From assembly GCF_902497995.1 (NCBI RefSeq), contig NZ_CABVII010000007.1, positions 186,001 to 250,000 of the forward strand: a stretch of DNA of 64,000 nucleotides, in the 5' to 3' direction. A program made the position numbers and the translations under genes. Positions within the stretch are counted from its first letter, which is position 1; every line of letters starts with the position of its first letter. The stretch comes from Pseudomonas fluorescens. Lineage in GTDB: Bacteria > Pseudomonadota > Gammaproteobacteria > Pseudomonadales > Pseudomonadaceae. Of this stretch, positions 26,256 to 39,461 are shown piece after piece. The notes below the pieces were generated by a model. That model ran no database searches. It worked only from the letters and a program-made list of their open reading frames with translations, and was not told where the DNA came from.

Positions 26256-29200
26256 ATGACCGACGCGTTCGAACTCCCCAGCACACTGGTCCAAGCCCTC
26301 CAGCGCCGCGCGGCCCTGACGCCGGACCGGATGGCCTTGCGTTTTCTCGCCGAAACCGAGGATCAGGCTGTGGTGCTCAGTTATCGCGAACTGGACCAGC
26401 GAGCGCGCATCATTGCCGGCGCCTTGCAAGCCGAGGCTGATTTTGGCGATCGCGCGGTGCTGCTGTTCCCCAGTGGCCCGGATTACGTCGCGGCATTTTT
26501 CGGTTGCCTGTACGCCGGTGTGATCGCGGTGCCGGCTTATCCGCCGGAGTCGACCCGTCGTCATCATCAGGAACGCTTGCTGTCGATCATCAGCGATGCC
26601 GAACCGCGTCTGCTGCTGACCAGCGCCGATCTGCGCGATGCGTTGCCGCAAATCGAAGGCGCGCCGCCGTTGTTGTGCGTCGATACCCTCGACAGCGCCC
26701 TGGCCGAGCGTTGGGTCGCGCCGGACCTGCAAGACGACCACATCGCCTTCCTGCAATACACCTCCGGCTCCACCGCCTTGCCCAAAGGTGTGCAAGTCAG
26801 CCATGGCAACCTGGTGGCGAACGAGCTGCTGATTCGCCACGGCTTCGGTATCGATCTGAACCCGGACGACGTGATCGTCAGCTGGTTGCCGCTGTACCAC
26901 GACATGGGGCTGATCGGCGGTCTGCTGCAGCCGATTTTCAGCGGTGTGCCCTGCGTGTTGATGTCGCCGGCCTACTTCCTCGCAAGGCCGTTGCGCTGGC
27001 TGGAGGCGATCAGCGAGTACGGCGGCACCATCAGCGGCGGGCCGGATTTTGCCTATCGGCTGTGCAGCGAACGGGTCAGCGAATCGGCCCTGGAGCGCCT
27101 CGACCTGAGCGGTTGGCGCGTGGCGTATTCCGGCTCCGAACCGATTCGCCTCGACACGCTGCAACGCTTTGCCGAGAAGTTCGCGGCGAGCGGTTTTACC
27201 CCGGACAGTTTCATGGCGTCCTATGGTCTGGCCGAAGGCACGCTGTTCGTCGCCGGCAGCCCTCGCAGCCAGGGTATTGGCCACCTGCGGGTGGACGATC
27301 AAGCGTTGGCGCAAAACCGGGTCGAGCCGGGCGAGGGCGGCGCGATCATGAGCTGCGGCATCAGCCAACCAGATCACGCTGTACTGATCGTCGATCCCTG
27401 CGCGCTCAACGAACTGGCCGACAACACCGTCGGCGAAGTCTGGGCTTGCGGCCCGAGCATCGCCCACGGCTACTGGCGCAACCCTGAAGCGTCCGCCAAG
27501 ACCTTCGTCCAGCACGCCGGCCGCACCTGGCTGCGCACCGGCGACCTGGGCTTCATGCGCACCGGTGAGCTGTTCATCACCGGGCGCCTGAAAGACATGC
27601 TGATCGTGCGCGGGCACAACCTCTATCCGCAGGACATTGAACAAACGATCGAGCGCGAAGTGGAAGTGGTGCGCAAAGGTCGCGTCGCCGCGTTCGCCGT
27701 GAACATTGAAGGGCAAGAAGGCATCGGCATCGCGGCGGAAATCAGCCGCAGCGTGCAAAAAATCCTCCCGCCCGAGGCGTTGATCAAAGCCATTCGCCAA
27801 GCGGTGGCCGAGGCGTATCAGGAAGCGCCGAGCGTGGTGGTGCTGCTCAATCCGGGTGCGCTGCCCAAGACGTCCAGCGGCAAATTGCAACGCTCGGCGT
27901 GCCGCAATCGTCTGGCAGACGGTAGCCTCGACCGTTATGCGCTGTTCCCGTCGGCAGACATCGACAGTCAATCTGCAACTGAATCAGCCTGCGAACTGCA
28001 AACCCTGATCGGCCAGATCTGGTGCGAGCAATTGCAGGTCAAGCAGATCAACGCTGACGATCACTTTTTCCTGTTGGGAGGCAACTCCATCGCCGCTACT
28101 CAAGTGGTCGCGCGTCTGCGCGAAGCACTTGGCCTGGAGCTGAACCTGCGCCTGTTATTCGAAGCGCCGACCCTCGGTGCATTTACCGCTGCAGTTGTTC
28201 AACAGCAACAGGACGGTGGCCTGGCCCAAGGATCGATCGCCACGCTGTCGCGCAGCGAAGCCATGCCGCAATCCCTGGCGCAAAACCGTCTGTGGATCAC
28301 TTGGCAGCTCGACCCGCAAAGCACTGCCTACAATATTCCCGGTGCCTTGCGCTTGCGCGGCGAACTGGATGAAGACGCGTTGCGTGCCAGTTTTGAGCAG
28401 TTGATCGAACGCCACGAATCCCTGCGCACGCGGTTTTTCGAGCGTGACGGTGTGGCGCTGCAACAGGTCGATGCCGCCGCCTTCAATCTGCAACGGATCG
28501 ACATCAGTGATTTACCTGTCGCCGAGCGTGAAGCCCGTGCGCGGCAAATCCGTGAGGACGAAGCCCGCACCCGGTTCGACCTGGAGCAAGGCCCGCCGCT
28601 GTGGGTGACGCTGGTGCGCCTCGATGATGAGGATCACCAGCTGCTGGTGACGATGCACCACATCATCGCCGATGGCTGGTCGCTGAACGTGCTGATCGAC
28701 GAGTTCTCGCGCTTGTACGCCGCCGCTTCCCAGGGACAGACAGCGACGCTTGCGACATTGCCCACGCAGTACGCCGACTACGCCAGCTGGCAGCGCCAAT
28801 GGCTGGCGCAAGGGGAGGGCGAGCGTCAGCTGGCCTACTGGAAAGCGCAGTTGGGCGATGAGCATCCGACACTGAGCCTGGCCACGGACCACCCGCGTTC
28901 GGCGCAACACACTCACAGCGCCGCCCGCCATACCCGGCGTTTGGACGCGACCCTGAGTGATGCCATTCGCCAGACCGCCCAGGCTCACCAATCCACTTCA
29001 TTCATGCTGTTGCTCGCGGCGTTCCAGAGCCTGCTGCACCGCTACAGCGGCCAGCGCGATATCCGCATCGGCGTGCCCAATGCCAACCGTCCGCGCCTGG
29101 AAACCCAAGGCCTGATCGGCTTCTTCATCAACACCCAGGTGCTGCGCGCCGAGGTGGATTCGCGCCTGCCATTCGTGACGCTGCTGGCGCAAACCCGTGA

Positions 29201-32200
29201 GGCGGCATTGGGTGCGCAAGCCCATCAGGACTTGCCGTTCGAACAACTGCTCGAAGCCTTCCCGCAGGCGCGCGAACAAGGCCTGTTCCAGGTCATGTTC
29301 AACCACCAGCAACGGGATCTCGGCGCCTTGAAACGTCTGCCGGGGCTGCTCGCCGAAGAACTGCCGTGGCACAGTCGCGAAGCCAAGTTCGACCTGCAAC
29401 TGCACAGTGAGGAAGACCAGAAGGGTCGACTGAGCCTGTCCTTCGACTACGCCAGCGAGCTGTTCGACACCGCGACCATCGAGCGCCTGGCCGAGCATTT
29501 CTGCAACCTGCTGCGAGCGGTTTGCGCCCAGCCGCAAACCGCCATCGCCAACCTGCGATTGCTGACCCCGAGCGAGCACGCGCAGCAAGCCAGCTGGAGC
29601 GCCGCACCCTGCACCCCGGCCAGCCAGTGGCTGCCGGAGCTGCTCCACGAACAGGCGCGCCTGACTCCCGAGCGCATCGCGTTGATGTGGGACGGCGGCC
29701 AACTCGACTTCGCCGAGCTGCACACCCAGGCCAACCGTCTGGCCCACTACCTGCGCGACAAAGGCGTCGGGCCGGATGTCTGCGTGGCCATTGCCGCCGA
29801 GCGTTCGCCGCAACTGCTGATCGGCTTGCTGGCGATTATCAAGGCCGGTGGCGCCTACGTGCCGCTGGACCCGGATTATCCGGCCGAACGCCTGGCCTAC
29901 ATGCTCAACGACAGCGGCGTCGAATTACTGCTGACCCAGACCGGGTTGCTCGACCGTTTGCCGGCTGCCGATGGCGTCAGCGTAATCGCCATGGACGCCT
30001 TGCATCTGGATGGCTGGCCGAGCCATGCGCCGGACCTGCACTTGCACGGCGACAACCTTGCCTACGTGATTTACACCTCAGGATCTACCGGCCAGCCCAA
30101 GGGCGTGGGCAACACCCATGCGGCCCTCGCCGAACGCCTGCAATGGATGCAAAACACCTATCGCCTGAACGACACCGACGTGCTGATGCAAAAGGCGCCG
30201 ATCAGCTTCGACGTGTCGGTGTGGGAATGCTTCTGGCCGCTGATCACCGGCAGTCGGTTGCTGCTTGCCGGTCCCGGCGAACACCGCGATCCGCACCACA
30301 TTGCGCAACTCGTTCAAACGTACGGTGTGACCACGCTGCACTTCGTGCCACCGTTGCTGGCGTTATTCATCGACGAACCGCTGGCCGCCGAATGTACCAG
30401 CCTGCGTCGGGTTTTCTCCGGCGGTGAAGCCTTGCCCGCCGAGCTGCGCAACCGGGTGCTGGCACACCTGCCGGCGGTGCAATTGCACAACCGCTACGGT
30501 CCGACGGAAACAGCGATCAACGTCACTCATTGGCATTGCACGGCCGCTGATGGCGAACGCTCGCCGATTGGTCGGCCGCTGGGCAATGTGGTGTGCCGGG
30601 TGCTGGACAATGATCTCAATCCGGTTCCGGCCGGTGTGCCGGGCGAACTGTGCATCAGCGGCATCGGTTTGGCTCGGGGCTATTTGGGTCGTCCAGGCCT
30701 GACCGCCGAACGTTTTGTGGTCGATCCGCTGGACGAGCAAGGCGCGCGTCTGTATCGCACCGGCGACCGTGCACGCTGGACCGCCGACGGCGTGATCGAA
30801 TACCTCGGCCGTCTCGATCAGCAGGTCAAACTGCGTGGTTTCCGTGTTGAACCCGAAGAAATCGAAGCGCGATTGCTGGCCTGTAATGGCATCGCTCAAG
30901 CCGTGGTGCTGGTACGCGAGACAGCGGCCGGTGGACAGTTGATCGGTTACTACACCGCAACCGATGCCACTGAAGAAATTGATGCTCAAACCGCACGCCT
31001 GAAAGCCGCGTTGGCGGCCGAGTTACCTGAATACATGGTCCCGGCGCAGCTCATGCGCCTGGACGAAATGCCCCTGGGCCCGAGCGGCAAACTCGACCGT
31101 CGTGCCTTGCCGGAGCCGCAGTGGCAAGTGCGCGAACACGTCGAACCGGTGACCGCGCTGGAACAGAAAATCGCCGCTATCTGGCGCGAAGTCCTTGGCC
31201 TTGCGCAAGTCGGTCTGCGCGACGATTTCTTCGCCCTCGGCGGTCATTCGCTGCTGGCCACGCAGATCATTTCCCGCACCCGACAAGCCTGCGACGTCGA
31301 GTTGCCGCTGCGGGCGCTGTTCGAGAACAGTGAACTGGGCGCATTCGTCGATCAGGTTCAACTGATCCAGGCCAATGGCAACACCAACCAACAGCCGCCC
31401 ATTGAAACAGTCGACCGCAGCCAACCGGTGCCACTGTCCTATTCCCAGCAGCGCATGTGGTTCCTCTGGCAAATGGAACCGGACAGCCCGGCCTACAACG
31501 TCGGCGGCATGGCGCGGCTGCGCGGGGTGCTCGATGTCGGGCGCTTCGAAGCGGCGCTGCAGGCGCTGATCATGCGCCACGAAACCCTGCGTACTACATT
31601 CCCGAGTATCGACGGCGTGGCCCGCCAACAGGTTCATCCGCAAACCGGCATGCGCCTGGACTGGAAGGATTTCACCGCGCTGGATGCCGATGGCCGCGAA
31701 TGGCAGGTCCAGCAGTTGGCCGATGACGAAGCTCACCGGCCGTTCGATCTGGAAACCGGACCGCTGCTGCGCGCTTGCCTGGTCAAGACCGCCGAGCAGG
31801 AACACTACCTGGTGCTGACCCTGCACCACATCGTCACCGAAGGCTGGGCGATGGACATCTTCGCCCGTGAGCTGAGCGCGCTTTACGAAGCCTTTGTCGA
31901 GGACCGCGAATCGCCGCTGGCACCGCTGCCGGTGCAGTACCTGGATTACAGCGTCTGGCAGCGCCGGTGGTTGGAGTCCGGCGAACGGCAGCGCCAGCTC
32001 GACTACTGGACCGCACAACTGGGCCTGGAACATCCGCTGCTGGAATTGCCCGCTGACCGTGCGCGTCCGCCGGTGCAAAGTCATCGGGGCGAATTGTTCC
32101 GTTTCGACCTCAGCGATGAGCTTGCCGCCCGGGTTCGCGCCTTCAACGCAAAAAACGGCCTGACCCTGTTCATGACCATGACCGCCGCGCTGGCCGTGCT

Positions 32201-35200
32201 GCTGTACCGCTACAGCGGCCAGAACGATCTGCGCATCGGTGCCCCTGTCGCCAACCGGATTCGTCCGGAAAGCGAAGGGCTGATCGGTGCGTTCCTCAAC
32301 ACCCAAGTGCTGCGTTGCCAGCTCGACGGCCAGATGTCCGTCGGCGAGCTGTTCGAGCAGGTTCGCCACACCGTGATCGAAGGCCAGTCCCATCAGGACC
32401 TGCCGTTCGATCATCTGGTGGAAGCCTTGCAGCCACCGCGCAGCGCTGCCTACAACCCGCTGTTCCAGGTGATGTGCAACGTGCAGCGCTGGGAGTTTCA
32501 ACAGAGCCGCACCCTGGCCGGCATGACCGTGGAGTACCTGGCCAACGATGCTCGCGCGACCAAGTTCGACCTCAACCTGGAAGTCACCGACCTCGATCAC
32601 CGCCTGGGTTGCTGCCTGACCTACAGCACCGACCTGTTCGACGAACCGCGCATTGCGCGCATGGCCGGGCATTGGCGCAATGTGCTGGAAGCGTTGCTGG
32701 CGGATCCGCAACAGCGCCTCAGTGAGCTGCCGTTGCTGGAAGCGAGCGAACAGCAAAACCTGCTCGACAGCCTTGGCGTCGAGACGGGCGAGCATCGGCT
32801 GGATCAATGCATCCATCATCTGTTCAGCGAGCAGGCGCTGGTGCGCAAGGATGCACCGGCACTGACCTTTGCCGGACAAACCCTGAGTTACGCCGAACTC
32901 GACAGCCGCGCCAATTGCCTGGCCTGGATGTTGCGCGAGCGTGGCGTCGGGCCGCAGGTCCGGGTGGGTCTGGCGCTGGAACGCTCGCTGGAGATGGTCA
33001 TCGGCTTGTTGGCGATCCTCAAGGCTGGCGGCGCCTACGTGCCGCTGGATCCGGAATACCCGCTGGATCGCCTGCACTACATGATCGAAGACAGTGGCAT
33101 CGGTTTGCTGCTCAGCGATGCGGTGATGTTCGAAGCGCTCGGTGAGTTGCCATCCACTGTCGCCCGCTGGTGCCTGGAAGAGGACGCCGCAGATCTGGTC
33201 GATTACCCGGCTACCGAGCTGCCGTTTATCAGTCTGCCGCAACATCAGGCCTACCTGATCTACACCTCCGGTTCCACCGGCAAACCCAAAGGCGTGGTGG
33301 TGTCCCACGGCGAAATCGCCATGCACTGCCGCGCGGTGATCGAGCGCTTCGGCATGCGCCCGGACGATTGCGAGCTGCATTTCTATTCGATCAACTTCGA
33401 CGCGGCCACCGAACGGTTGCTGGTGCCGCTGTTGAGCGGCGCGCAGGTCGTTCTGCGCGCCCAAGGCCAGTGGGACGCGGAAGAAATCTGCGGTCTGATT
33501 CGTCGCCACCACATCAACGTCCTGGGCTTCACTCCGAGCTACGGCAGCCAGTTGGCGCAATGGCTGGCGACTCGAAACGAGACGCTACCGGTGCGCATGT
33601 GCATCACCGGCGGCGAAGCCCTGACCGGTGAACACCTGCAGCGGATCCGCGCGGCGTTCAAGCCGAGCCTGTTCTTCAACGCCTACGGCCCGACCGAAAC
33701 CGTGGTCATGCCGCTGGCCAGCCTGGCGCCTGAACAGTTGGAGGAAGGGCTGGGCAGCGTGCCGATCGGCAGTGTGATCGGCGCACGCGTGGCCTACATC
33801 CTCGACGCCGATCTGGCGCTGGTCCCGCAAGGCGCGACCGGTGAGTTGTATGTCGGTGGCGCCGGTCTGGCGCAGGGTTATCACCAGCGTCCGGGCATGA
33901 CGGCCGAGCGTTTTGTCGCCGATCCGTTCGCCGTCGATGGCGGGCGTCTGTACCGCACCGGCGACCTGGTGCGTCAGCGCGCCGATGGTCTGGTGGAGTA
34001 CCTGGGGCGTATTGACCATCAAGTGAAGATTCGCGGGTTCCGCATCGAACTGGGCGAAATCGAAACCCGTCTGCTGGAACACGAAGCGGTACGTGAAGCG
34101 GTGGTGCTGGCGCTCGATGCACCCAGTGGTAAACAACTGGTGGGCTACGTGGTCACCGCGGTCGCCGAGCAGGACGAAAGGCAACAGGCCCGACTGCGCG
34201 AATCCCTCAAGGCTCACCTCAAATCGCAACTGCCGGATTACATGGTGCCCACGCACCTGATCTTGCTGGCTCACTGGCCGCTGAACGCCAACGGCAAACT
34301 CGACCGTCGCGCACTGCCGGCACCGGATCCGGAGCTGAACCGCCAGCAGTACGTGGCGCCGAGCAACGCGCTTGAACTGACCCTGGCTGACATCTGGTGC
34401 GAAGTGCTGAACGTCGAGCAGGTGGGGCTCGACGACAACTTCTTCGAACTGGGCGGCGACTCGATTCTGTCGATCCAGGTGGTCAGCCGGGCGCGGCAGC
34501 AGGGCATCCACTTCAGTCCGCGGGACCTGTTCCAGCACCAGACCGTGCAGACCCTGGCGGCCGTGGCGACCCGTGTCGAGCAGCTCAGCGCCGAACAGGG
34601 TTTGATCACCGGCGAGTCGCGGTTGACGCCGATCCAGCACTGGTTCTTCGACACTGAAATTCCACAGCGTCAGCACTGGAACCAGGCGTTGCTGCTGGAA
34701 CCGACCCTGGCCCTGGAACCCCATCGACTTGAAGCGGCACTGCTGGCCGTGATCGATCAGCATGACGCCTTGCGCTTGCGTTTTACTGAAGCGGCAGGGC
34801 AATGGACGGCAGAACACCAGGCGGTTTGCGAGGCGCCGGTGCTCTGGCAAGTGTACGTATCCTCCATGGATAAATGCACCGCGCTGTTCGCCGATGCCCA
34901 GCGCAGCCTTGACCTCGAGCAGGGACCGCTGGTGCGCGCATTGCTGGTCGATGCGCCCGGGGATCGGCAACGGCTGTTCATCGTCATTCACCACCTGGTG
35001 GTGGACGGGGTTTCCTGGCGGGTGTTGCTGGACGACCTGCAAACCGCGTATCGCCAATTGACCGCGCAACAGTCGGTCAAACTGCCTGCAAAAACCAGTG
35101 CCTTCAAAGACTGGTCCGCACGCTTGCAGGCGTATGCCGGCAGCGAATCCCTGCGCGAAGAACTGAGCTGGTGGCAGTCGCAGCTGGCAGGGCCGGCCGC

Positions 35201-38200
35201 GCAATTGCCCTGTGAACGTCCCGAGGGCAGTCGGCAGAATCGCCATGCACAAACCGTCAGCGTCCGCCTCGACAGCGACCGCACCCGGCAATTGCTGCAG
35301 CAGGCGCCAAGTGCCTATCGCACCCAGGTCAACGACCTGTTGCTGACGGCATTGGCCCGCGTGTTGTGCCGCTGGAGTGGTGAGCAATCGGCACTGATTC
35401 AACTCGAAGGCCACGGCCGCGAAACCCTGTTCGACGAGATCGACCTGACCCGCACCGTCGGCTGGTTTACCAGTGCTTATCCGCTGCGCCTGACGCCAGT
35501 CGACAGTGCAGAAGCCGCCGGGCAGGGCGCCTCGATCAAGGCGATCAAGGAACAACTGCGCGCGGTGCCACACAAAGGTCTGGGTTACGGCGTATTGCGC
35601 TACCTGGCCGATGATCTGTGCCGCCAGGCCATGGCTGCACTGCCGGTGGCGCCGATCACGTTCAACTACCTCGGCCAGTTCGACCAGAGTTTCGGCAATG
35701 ATGCAATGTTCCGTCCGCTGGATGAGCCGGTCGGTGCCGCGCACGATCCGAAAGCGCTGCTGCCCAACGAGCTCAGCGTCGACAGTCAGGTCTACGGGGG
35801 TGAGCTGGTGCTGCGCTGGACCTTCAGCGCCGAACGCCACGACCCGCAGACCATCAGCGAATTGGCGCAGGCTTATCTCGCGCAATTGCAGAGCCTGATC
35901 GAGCATTGCCTGCAGGACGACTCGGGCGGCCTGACGCCGTCGGACTTCCCGCTGGCCAGGTTGACCCAGCCGCAACTGGATGCGCTGCCGGTTCCCGCCG
36001 CCGTCATCGAGGACGTCTACCCACTGACGCCCATGCAGGAAGGCATGTTGCTGCACACCCTGCTGGAACCGGGCACCGGCCTCTACTACATGCAAGACCG
36101 TTACCGCATTAACAGCGAGCTCGACCCGCAGCGTTTCGCCCAGGCCTGGCAAGCGGTGATCGCCCGTCACGAAGCCTTGCGAGCGTCGTTCTGCTGGAAC
36201 GTCGGCGAAGACATGCTGCAAGTGATCCACAAACCGGGCAACACGCCGATCGAGTACCTGGACTGGACGGCGATGGCTGAAACCGAACAAGAGCCGACGT
36301 TGCAGGCGCTGCTCAAAAGCGAGCGCGAGGCCGGTTTCGATCTGCTCAACCAGGCACCCTTCCACCTGCGCCTGATCCGGGTCGGCGCGGCGCGCTACTG
36401 GTTCATGATGAGCAACCATCACATCCTGATCGATGCCTGGTGCCGTTCGCTGTTGATGAACGATTTCTTCGAGATCTATACCGCCCTCGACGAAGGTCGG
36501 GAAGCGCAGCTGGCGGTGCCGTCGCGTTATCGCGATTACATCGGCTGGCTGCAACGCCAGAGCCTGTCCGAGGCACGGCAGTGGTGGAAAACCAACCTGC
36601 AAGGTTTCGAACGCACCACGCCGATTCCGAGTGACCGGCCGTTCCTGCGTGAACATGCCGGTGACAGCGGTGGCATGATCGTCGGTGACTGCTACACCAG
36701 ACTTGATGCCCGTGACGGCGTGCAACTGCGCGAGCTGGCCCAGGCGCATCAGTTGACCATCAACACCTTCGCCCAGGCGGCGTGGGCCTTGGTATTGCGG
36801 CGTTTGAGCGGCGATCGCGACGTGCTGTTCGGCGTTACCGTGGCCGGACGTCCGGTGGAGATGCCGGAGATGCAGCGCACCGTCGGCCTGTTCATCAACA
36901 GCATCGCGCTTCGGGTGAAAATGCCGGAAGACGACCAGCGTTGCAGCGTGCGCCAGTGGCTGAGCGGCTTGCTCGACAGCAACATGCAACTGCGCGAGTA
37001 CGAATACCTGCCACTGGTGAACATTCAGGAAAACAGCGAGCTGCCCAAGGGCCAGCCGTTGTTCGACAGCCTGTTCGTGTTCGAAAATGCGCCGGTGGAA
37101 GTCTCGGTGCTGGACCGTGCGCAGAGCCTCAACGCGACCTCGGATTCGGGCCGTACCCACACCAATTTCCCGCTGACCGCTGTGTGCTATCCGGGCGATG
37201 ACCTCGGGCTGCACCTGTCCTACGACCAACGTTATTTCGACGAGTCGACCGTCGAGCGCATGCTCGGGGAGTTCAAGCGTTTGCTGTTGGCACTGGTTGA
37301 AGGCTTCCATGGCGACATGGCTGACTTGCCGCTGTTGGGTGCCGAGGAACAGCAGTTCCTGATCAATGGCTGTAACCAGAGCGAGCACGATTATCCGCTG
37401 GAGCAGAGTTACGTCGAGTTGTTCGAAGCGCAGGTGGCTCGGCATCCGCAGCGGATGGCCGCCAGTTGCCTGGATCAGCGACACAGTTACCTTGAGCTGA
37501 ACCAGCGCAGCAACCGCCTCGGCCATGCGCTGGTCGCGGCCGGCGTCGGGCTGGATCAACCGGTGGCGTTGCTGGCCGAACGTAATCTCGATCTGCTGGG
37601 CATGATCATCGGCAGCTTCAAGGCGGGCGCGGGTTACCTGCCACTGGACCCGGGACTGCCGAGTCAGCGTTTGAGCCGGATCATCGACCTGAGCCGCACG
37701 CCGTTGCTGGTCTGCACTCAAGCTTGCCGCGAGCAGGCACAGGCATTGCTTGATGAGTTCGGGTGCGCAAATCGACCGAAGTTGCTGGTCTGGGAAGAGG
37801 TGCAAGCGAGCGATGTATCGGTGGTGAATCCTGGCCTCTACAGCGGCCCGGACAATCTCGCCTACGTGATCTATACCTCGGGCTCCACCGGTTTGCCGAA
37901 GGGGGTGATGGTCGAGCAGCGCGGCATGCTCAACAACCAGCTGAGCAAGGTGCCATACCTGAACCTGAGCGAAGCCGATGTGATCGCCCAGACCGCCTCG
38001 CAAAGCTTCGATATTTCGGTCTGGCAGTTCCTTGCCGCGCCGTTGTTCGGCGCGCGGGTGGCTATCGTGCCGAACACCATCGCCCACGACCCGCAAGGTT
38101 TGCTGGCCCATGTCCAGAGCCAGGGCATCACCGTGCTGGAAAGCGTGCCGTCCCTGATCCAGGGCATGCTCGCCCAGGAACGCATGAGCCTCGACGGTCT

Positions 38201-39251
38201 GCGCTGGATGCTGCCGACCGGTGAAGCGATGCCGCCGGAACTCGCACACCAATGGCTGCTGCGTTACCCGGACATCGGACTGGTGAATGCCTATGGCCCG
38301 GCGGAATGCTCGGATGACGTGGCCTTCTTCCGTGTGGACATGGCGTCGACGCGTGGCAGTTATCTACCGATCGGTACGCCGACTGACAACAACCGTTTAT
38401 ACCTGCTCGATGGCGCACTGGAATTGGTGCCGTTGGGTGCGGTGGGCGAGTTGTGTGTCGCAGGCACCGGGGTCGGTCGCGGTTATGTCAGCGACCCGTT
38501 ACGCACCGCCCAGGTGTTTGTGCCGAACCCGTTCGGTGCGCCGGGTGAACGCCTGTACCGCAGCGGTGACCTGGCCCGTCGTCGCAGTGACGGCGTGCTG
38601 GAGTACGTGGGTCGCATCGACCATCAAGTGAAGATTCGCGGTTACCGCATCGAGTTGGGTGAAATCGAAGCGCGTCTGCACGAGCAACCGCAAGTCCGTG
38701 AGGCGGCGGTGGGTGTGCAGGAGGGCAGCAACGGCAAGCATCTGGTGGGTTACCTGGTGGCGGCGGAATCGCCACTGAGTCCGAGCGAACGCCTGGAGCG
38801 CATCAAGCAGCGCCTGCGCGCCGAGCTGCCGGAATACATGGTGCCGCTGCACTGGTTGTGGCTCGAGCGGATGCCGCTCAACGCCAACGGCAAACTCGAT
38901 CGCAAGGCCCTGCCGGTGTTGGAGATCGGTCAGTTGCAGAGCCAGGACTACCAGGCTCCGCGTAATACGCTTGAGCAGACGTTGGCTGATATCTGGGCCG
39001 AAGTGCTGAAGGTCGGGAAGGTCGGCGTTCGCGACAATTTCTTCGAGCTGGGCGGGCATTCGCTGCTGGCGACGCAGATTGCTTCGCGGGTGCAGAAAAC
39101 TTTGCAACGCGATGTGCCGCTGCGTGCGATGTTCGAGTGCAGCACGGTGGAGGAATTGGCGGAGTACATCGAAGGGTTGGCGGCGAGTGACATCACCGAG
39201 GAGAAGGTCGATCGCCTCAATGATCTGATGGCGGAGTTGGAGGGGTTTTGA
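26256..39251 (+). CDS. pvdL: Pyoverdine chromophore nonribosomal peptide synthetase PvdL
   Basis: A 4331-residue synthetase that makes the acylated Glu-D-Tyr-Dab precursor of the pyoverdine chromophore. Order read from motifs: acyl-CoA-ligase domain (~1-575, YTSGST near 168); carrier (S611); condensation C1 (HHIIADG ~799); adenylation A1 ([11 protein letters not shown] ~1273); carrier (S1665); C2 (HHIVTEG ~1855); A2 (~2335); carrier of GGDS type (S2736); epimerization domain (HHLVVDG ~2908); C3 (HHILIDA ~3387); A3 (~3874); carrier (S4269). There is no thioesterase, as in other PvdL. A3 pocket residues read by eye are D-I-W-E-L-T-A-D-D, the known Dab code. The epimerase after module 2 fits D-Tyr. 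AGGAAA precedes the ATG. Confidence 0.97.
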   Translation: MTDAFELPSTLVQALQRRAALTPDRMALRFLAETEDQAVVLSYRELDQRARIIAGALQAEADFGDRAVLLFPSGPDYVAAFFGCLYAGVIAVPAYPPESTRRHHQERLLSIISDAEPRLLLTSADLRDALPQIEGAPPLLCVDTLDSALAERWVAPDLQDDHIAFLQYTSGSTALPKGVQVSHGNLVANELLIRHGFGIDLNPDDVIVSWLPLYHDMGLIGGLLQPIFSGVPCVLMSPAYFLARPLRWLEAISEYGGTISGGPDFAYRLCSERVSESALERLDLSGWRVAYSGSEPIRLDTLQRFAEKFAASGFTPDSFMASYGLAEGTLFVAGSPRSQGIGHLRVDDQALAQNRVEPGEGGAIMSCGISQPDHAVLIVDPCALNELADNTVGEVWACGPSIAHGYWRNPEASAKTFVQHAGRTWLRTGDLGFMRTGELFITGRLKDMLIVRGHNLYPQDIEQTIEREVEVVRKGRVAAFAVNIEGQEGIGIAAEISRSVQKILPPEALIKAIRQAVAEAYQEAPSVVVLLNPGALPKTSSGKLQRSACRNRLADGSLDRYALFPSADIDSQSATESACELQTLIGQIWCEQLQVKQINADDHFFLLGGNSIAATQVVARLREALGLELNLRLLFEAPTLGAFTAAVVQQQQDGGLAQGSIATLSRSEAMPQSLAQNRLWITWQLDPQSTAYNIPGALRLRGELDEDALRASFEQLIERHESLRTRFFERDGVALQQVDAAAFNLQRIDISDLPVAEREARARQIREDEARTRFDLEQGPPLWVTLVRLDDEDHQLLVTMHHIIADGWSLNVLIDEFSRLYAAASQGQTATLATLPTQYADYASWQRQWLAQGEGERQLAYWKAQLGDEHPTLSLATDHPRSAQHTHSAARHTRRLDATLSDAIRQTAQAHQSTSFMLLLAAFQSLLHRYSGQRDIRIGVPNANRPRLETQGLIGFFINTQVLRAEVDSRLPFVTLLAQTREAALGAQAHQDLPFEQLLEAFPQAREQGLFQVMFNHQQRDLGALKRLPGLLAEELPWHSREAKFDLQLHSEEDQKGRLSLSFDYASELFDTATIERLAEHFCNLLRAVCAQPQTAIANLRLLTPSEHAQQASWSAAPCTPASQWLPELLHEQARLTPERIALMWDGGQLDFAELHTQANRLAHYLRDKGVGPDVCVAIAAERSPQLLIGLLAIIKAGGAYVPLDPDYPAERLAYMLNDSGVELLLTQTGLLDRLPAADGVSVIAMDALHLDGWPSHAPDLHLHGDNLAYVIYTSGSTGQPKGVGNTHAALAERLQWMQNTYRLNDTDVLMQKAPISFDVSVWECFWPLITGSRLLLAGPGEHRDPHHIAQLVQTYGVTTLHFVPPLLALFIDEPLAAECTSLRRVFSGGEALPAELRNRVLAHLPAVQLHNRYGPTETAINVTHWHCTAADGERSPIGRPLGNVVCRVLDNDLNPVPAGVPGELCISGIGLARGYLGRPGLTAERFVVDPLDEQGARLYRTGDRARWTADGVIEYLGRLDQQVKLRGFRVEPEEIEARLLACNGIAQAVVLVRETAAGGQLIGYYTATDATEEIDAQTARLKAALAAELPEYMVPAQLMRLDEMPLGPSGKLDRRALPEPQWQVREHVEPVTALEQKIAAIWREVLGLAQVGLRDDFFALGGHSLLATQIISRTRQACDVELPLRALFENSELGAFVDQVQLIQANGNTNQQPPIETVDRSQPVPLSYSQQRMWFLWQMEPDSPAYNVGGMARLRGVLDVGRFEAALQALIMRHETLRTTFPSIDGVARQQVHPQTGMRLDWKDFTALDADGREWQVQQLADDEAHRPFDLETGPLLRACLVKTAEQEHYLVLTLHHIVTEGWAMDIFARELSALYEAFVEDRESPLAPLPVQYLDYSVWQRRWLESGERQRQLDYWTAQLGLEHPLLELPADRARPPVQSHRGELFRFDLSDELAARVRAFNAKNGLTLFMTMTAALAVLLYRYSGQNDLRIGAPVANRIRPESEGLIGAFLNTQVLRCQLDGQMSVGELFEQVRHTVIEGQSHQDLPFDHLVEALQPPRSAAYNPLFQVMCNVQRWEFQQSRTLAGMTVEYLANDARATKFDLNLEVTDLDHRLGCCLTYSTDLFDEPRIARMAGHWRNVLEALLADPQQRLSELPLLEASEQQNLLDSLGVETGEHRLDQCIHHLFSEQALVRKDAPALTFAGQTLSYAELDSRANCLAWMLRERGVGPQVRVGLALERSLEMVIGLLAILKAGGAYVPLDPEYPLDRLHYMIEDSGIGLLLSDAVMFEALGELPSTVARWCLEEDAADLVDYPATELPFISLPQHQAYLIYTSGSTGKPKGVVVSHGEIAMHCRAVIERFGMRPDDCELHFYSINFDAATERLLVPLLSGAQVVLRAQGQWDAEEICGLIRRHHINVLGFTPSYGSQLAQWLATRNETLPVRMCITGGEALTGEHLQRIRAAFKPSLFFNAYGPTETVVMPLASLAPEQLEEGLGSVPIGSVIGARVAYILDADLALVPQGATGELYVGGAGLAQGYHQRPGMTAERFVADPFAVDGGRLYRTGDLVRQRADGLVEYLGRIDHQVKIRGFRIELGEIETRLLEHEAVREAVVLALDAPSGKQLVGYVVTAVAEQDERQQARLRESLKAHLKSQLPDYMVPTHLILLAHWPLNANGKLDRRALPAPDPELNRQQYVAPSNALELTLADIWCEVLNVEQVGLDDNFFELGGDSILSIQVVSRARQQGIHFSPRDLFQHQTVQTLAAVATRVEQLSAEQGLITGESRLTPIQHWFFDTEIPQRQHWNQALLLEPTLALEPHRLEAALLAVIDQHDALRLRFTEAAGQWTAEHQAVCEAPVLWQVYVSSMDKCTALFADAQRSLDLEQGPLVRALLVDAPGDRQRLFIVIHHLVVDGVSWRVLLDDLQTAYRQLTAQQSVKLPAKTSAFKDWSARLQAYAGSESLREELSWWQSQLAGPAAQLPCERPEGSRQNRHAQTVSVRLDSDRTRQLLQQAPSAYRTQVNDLLLTALARVLCRWSGEQSALIQLEGHGRETLFDEIDLTRTVGWFTSAYPLRLTPVDSAEAAGQGASIKAIKEQLRAVPHKGLGYGVLRYLADDLCRQAMAALPVAPITFNYLGQFDQSFGNDAMFRPLDEPVGAAHDPKALLPNELSVDSQVYGGELVLRWTFSAERHDPQTISELAQAYLAQLQSLIEHCLQDDSGGLTPSDFPLARLTQPQLDALPVPAAVIEDVYPLTPMQEGMLLHTLLEPGTGLYYMQDRYRINSELDPQRFAQAWQAVIARHEALRASFCWNVGEDMLQVIHKPGNTPIEYLDWTAMAETEQEPTLQALLKSEREAGFDLLNQAPFHLRLIRVGAARYWFMMSNHHILIDAWCRSLLMNDFFEIYTALDEGREAQLAVPSRYRDYIGWLQRQSLSEARQWWKTNLQGFERTTPIPSDRPFLREHAGDSGGMIVGDCYTRLDARDGVQLRELAQAHQLTINTFAQAAWALVLRRLSGDRDVLFGVTVAGRPVEMPEMQRTVGLFINSIALRVKMPEDDQRCSVRQWLSGLLDSNMQLREYEYLPLVNIQENSELPKGQPLFDSLFVFENAPVEVSVLDRAQSLNATSDSGRTHTNFPLTAVCYPGDDLGLHLSYDQRYFDESTVERMLGEFKRLLLALVEGFHGDMADLPLLGAEEQQFLINGCNQSEHDYPLEQSYVELFEAQVARHPQRMAASCLDQRHSYLELNQRSNRLGHALVAAGVGLDQPVALLAERNLDLLGMIIGSFKAGAGYLPLDPGLPSQRLSRIIDLSRTPLLVCTQACREQAQALLDEFGCANRPKLLVWEEVQASDVSVVNPGLYSGPDNLAYVIYTSGSTGLPKGVMVEQRGMLNNQLSKVPYLNLSEADVIAQTASQSFDISVWQFLAAPLFGARVAIVPNTIAHDPQGLLAHVQSQGITVLESVPSLIQGMLAQERMSLDGLRWMLPTGEAMPPELAHQWLLRYPDIGLVNAYGPAECSDDVAFFRVDMASTRGSYLPIGTPTDNNRLYLLDGALELVPLGAVGELCVAGTGVGRGYVSDPLRTAQVFVPNPFGAPGERLYRSGDLARRRSDGVLEYVGRIDHQVKIRGYRIELGEIEARLHEQPQVREAAVGVQEGSNGKHLVGYLVAAESPLSPSERLERIKQRLRAELPEYMVPLHWLWLERMPLNANGKLDRKALPVLEIGQLQSQDYQAPRNTLEQTLADIWAEVLKVGKVGVRDNFFELGGHSLLATQIASRVQKTLQRDVPLRAMFECSTVEELAEYIEGLAASDITEEKVDRLNDLMAELEGF

Positions 39252-39274
39252 TTCTTTAGCGTCTGTAAGGGCCC

Positions 39275-39357
39275 TTTCGCGAGCAAGCCCGCTCCCACAT
39301 TAGACCGTATGCTCCATGAGTACGCGTTCAAATGTGGGAGCGGGCTTGCTCGCGAAG
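39275..39357. repeat. REP pair (REPIN) downstream of pvdL
   Basis: TTTCGCGAGCAAGCCCGCTC (left) and its inverse starting GTGGGAGCGGGCTTGCTCGC (right) flank a ~32-base spacer. It begins 24 bases after the pvdL stop and may protect or end the transcript. Confidence 0.9.
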
Positions 39358-39461
39358 GGGCCGGCACATTTTGCGCATATTTGCGCGTTGACTGCTGTTT
39401 GCGGCCAGCTCAGGCTGCCTCTGCTCTTTTAGTGAATCCAATTTCACCAAGGAATCAGCCG

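Noticed and set aside
33585..38252. A very long open frame on the minus strand opposite pvdL (about 1555 codons), with several others opposite pvdL, amt and the aminopeptidase gene
   Set aside because: They mirror GC-rich coding sequence in a phase where stops are rare. The peptides are rich in Gln, His and Arg, have no family resemblance, and the plus-strand genes are unmistakable.
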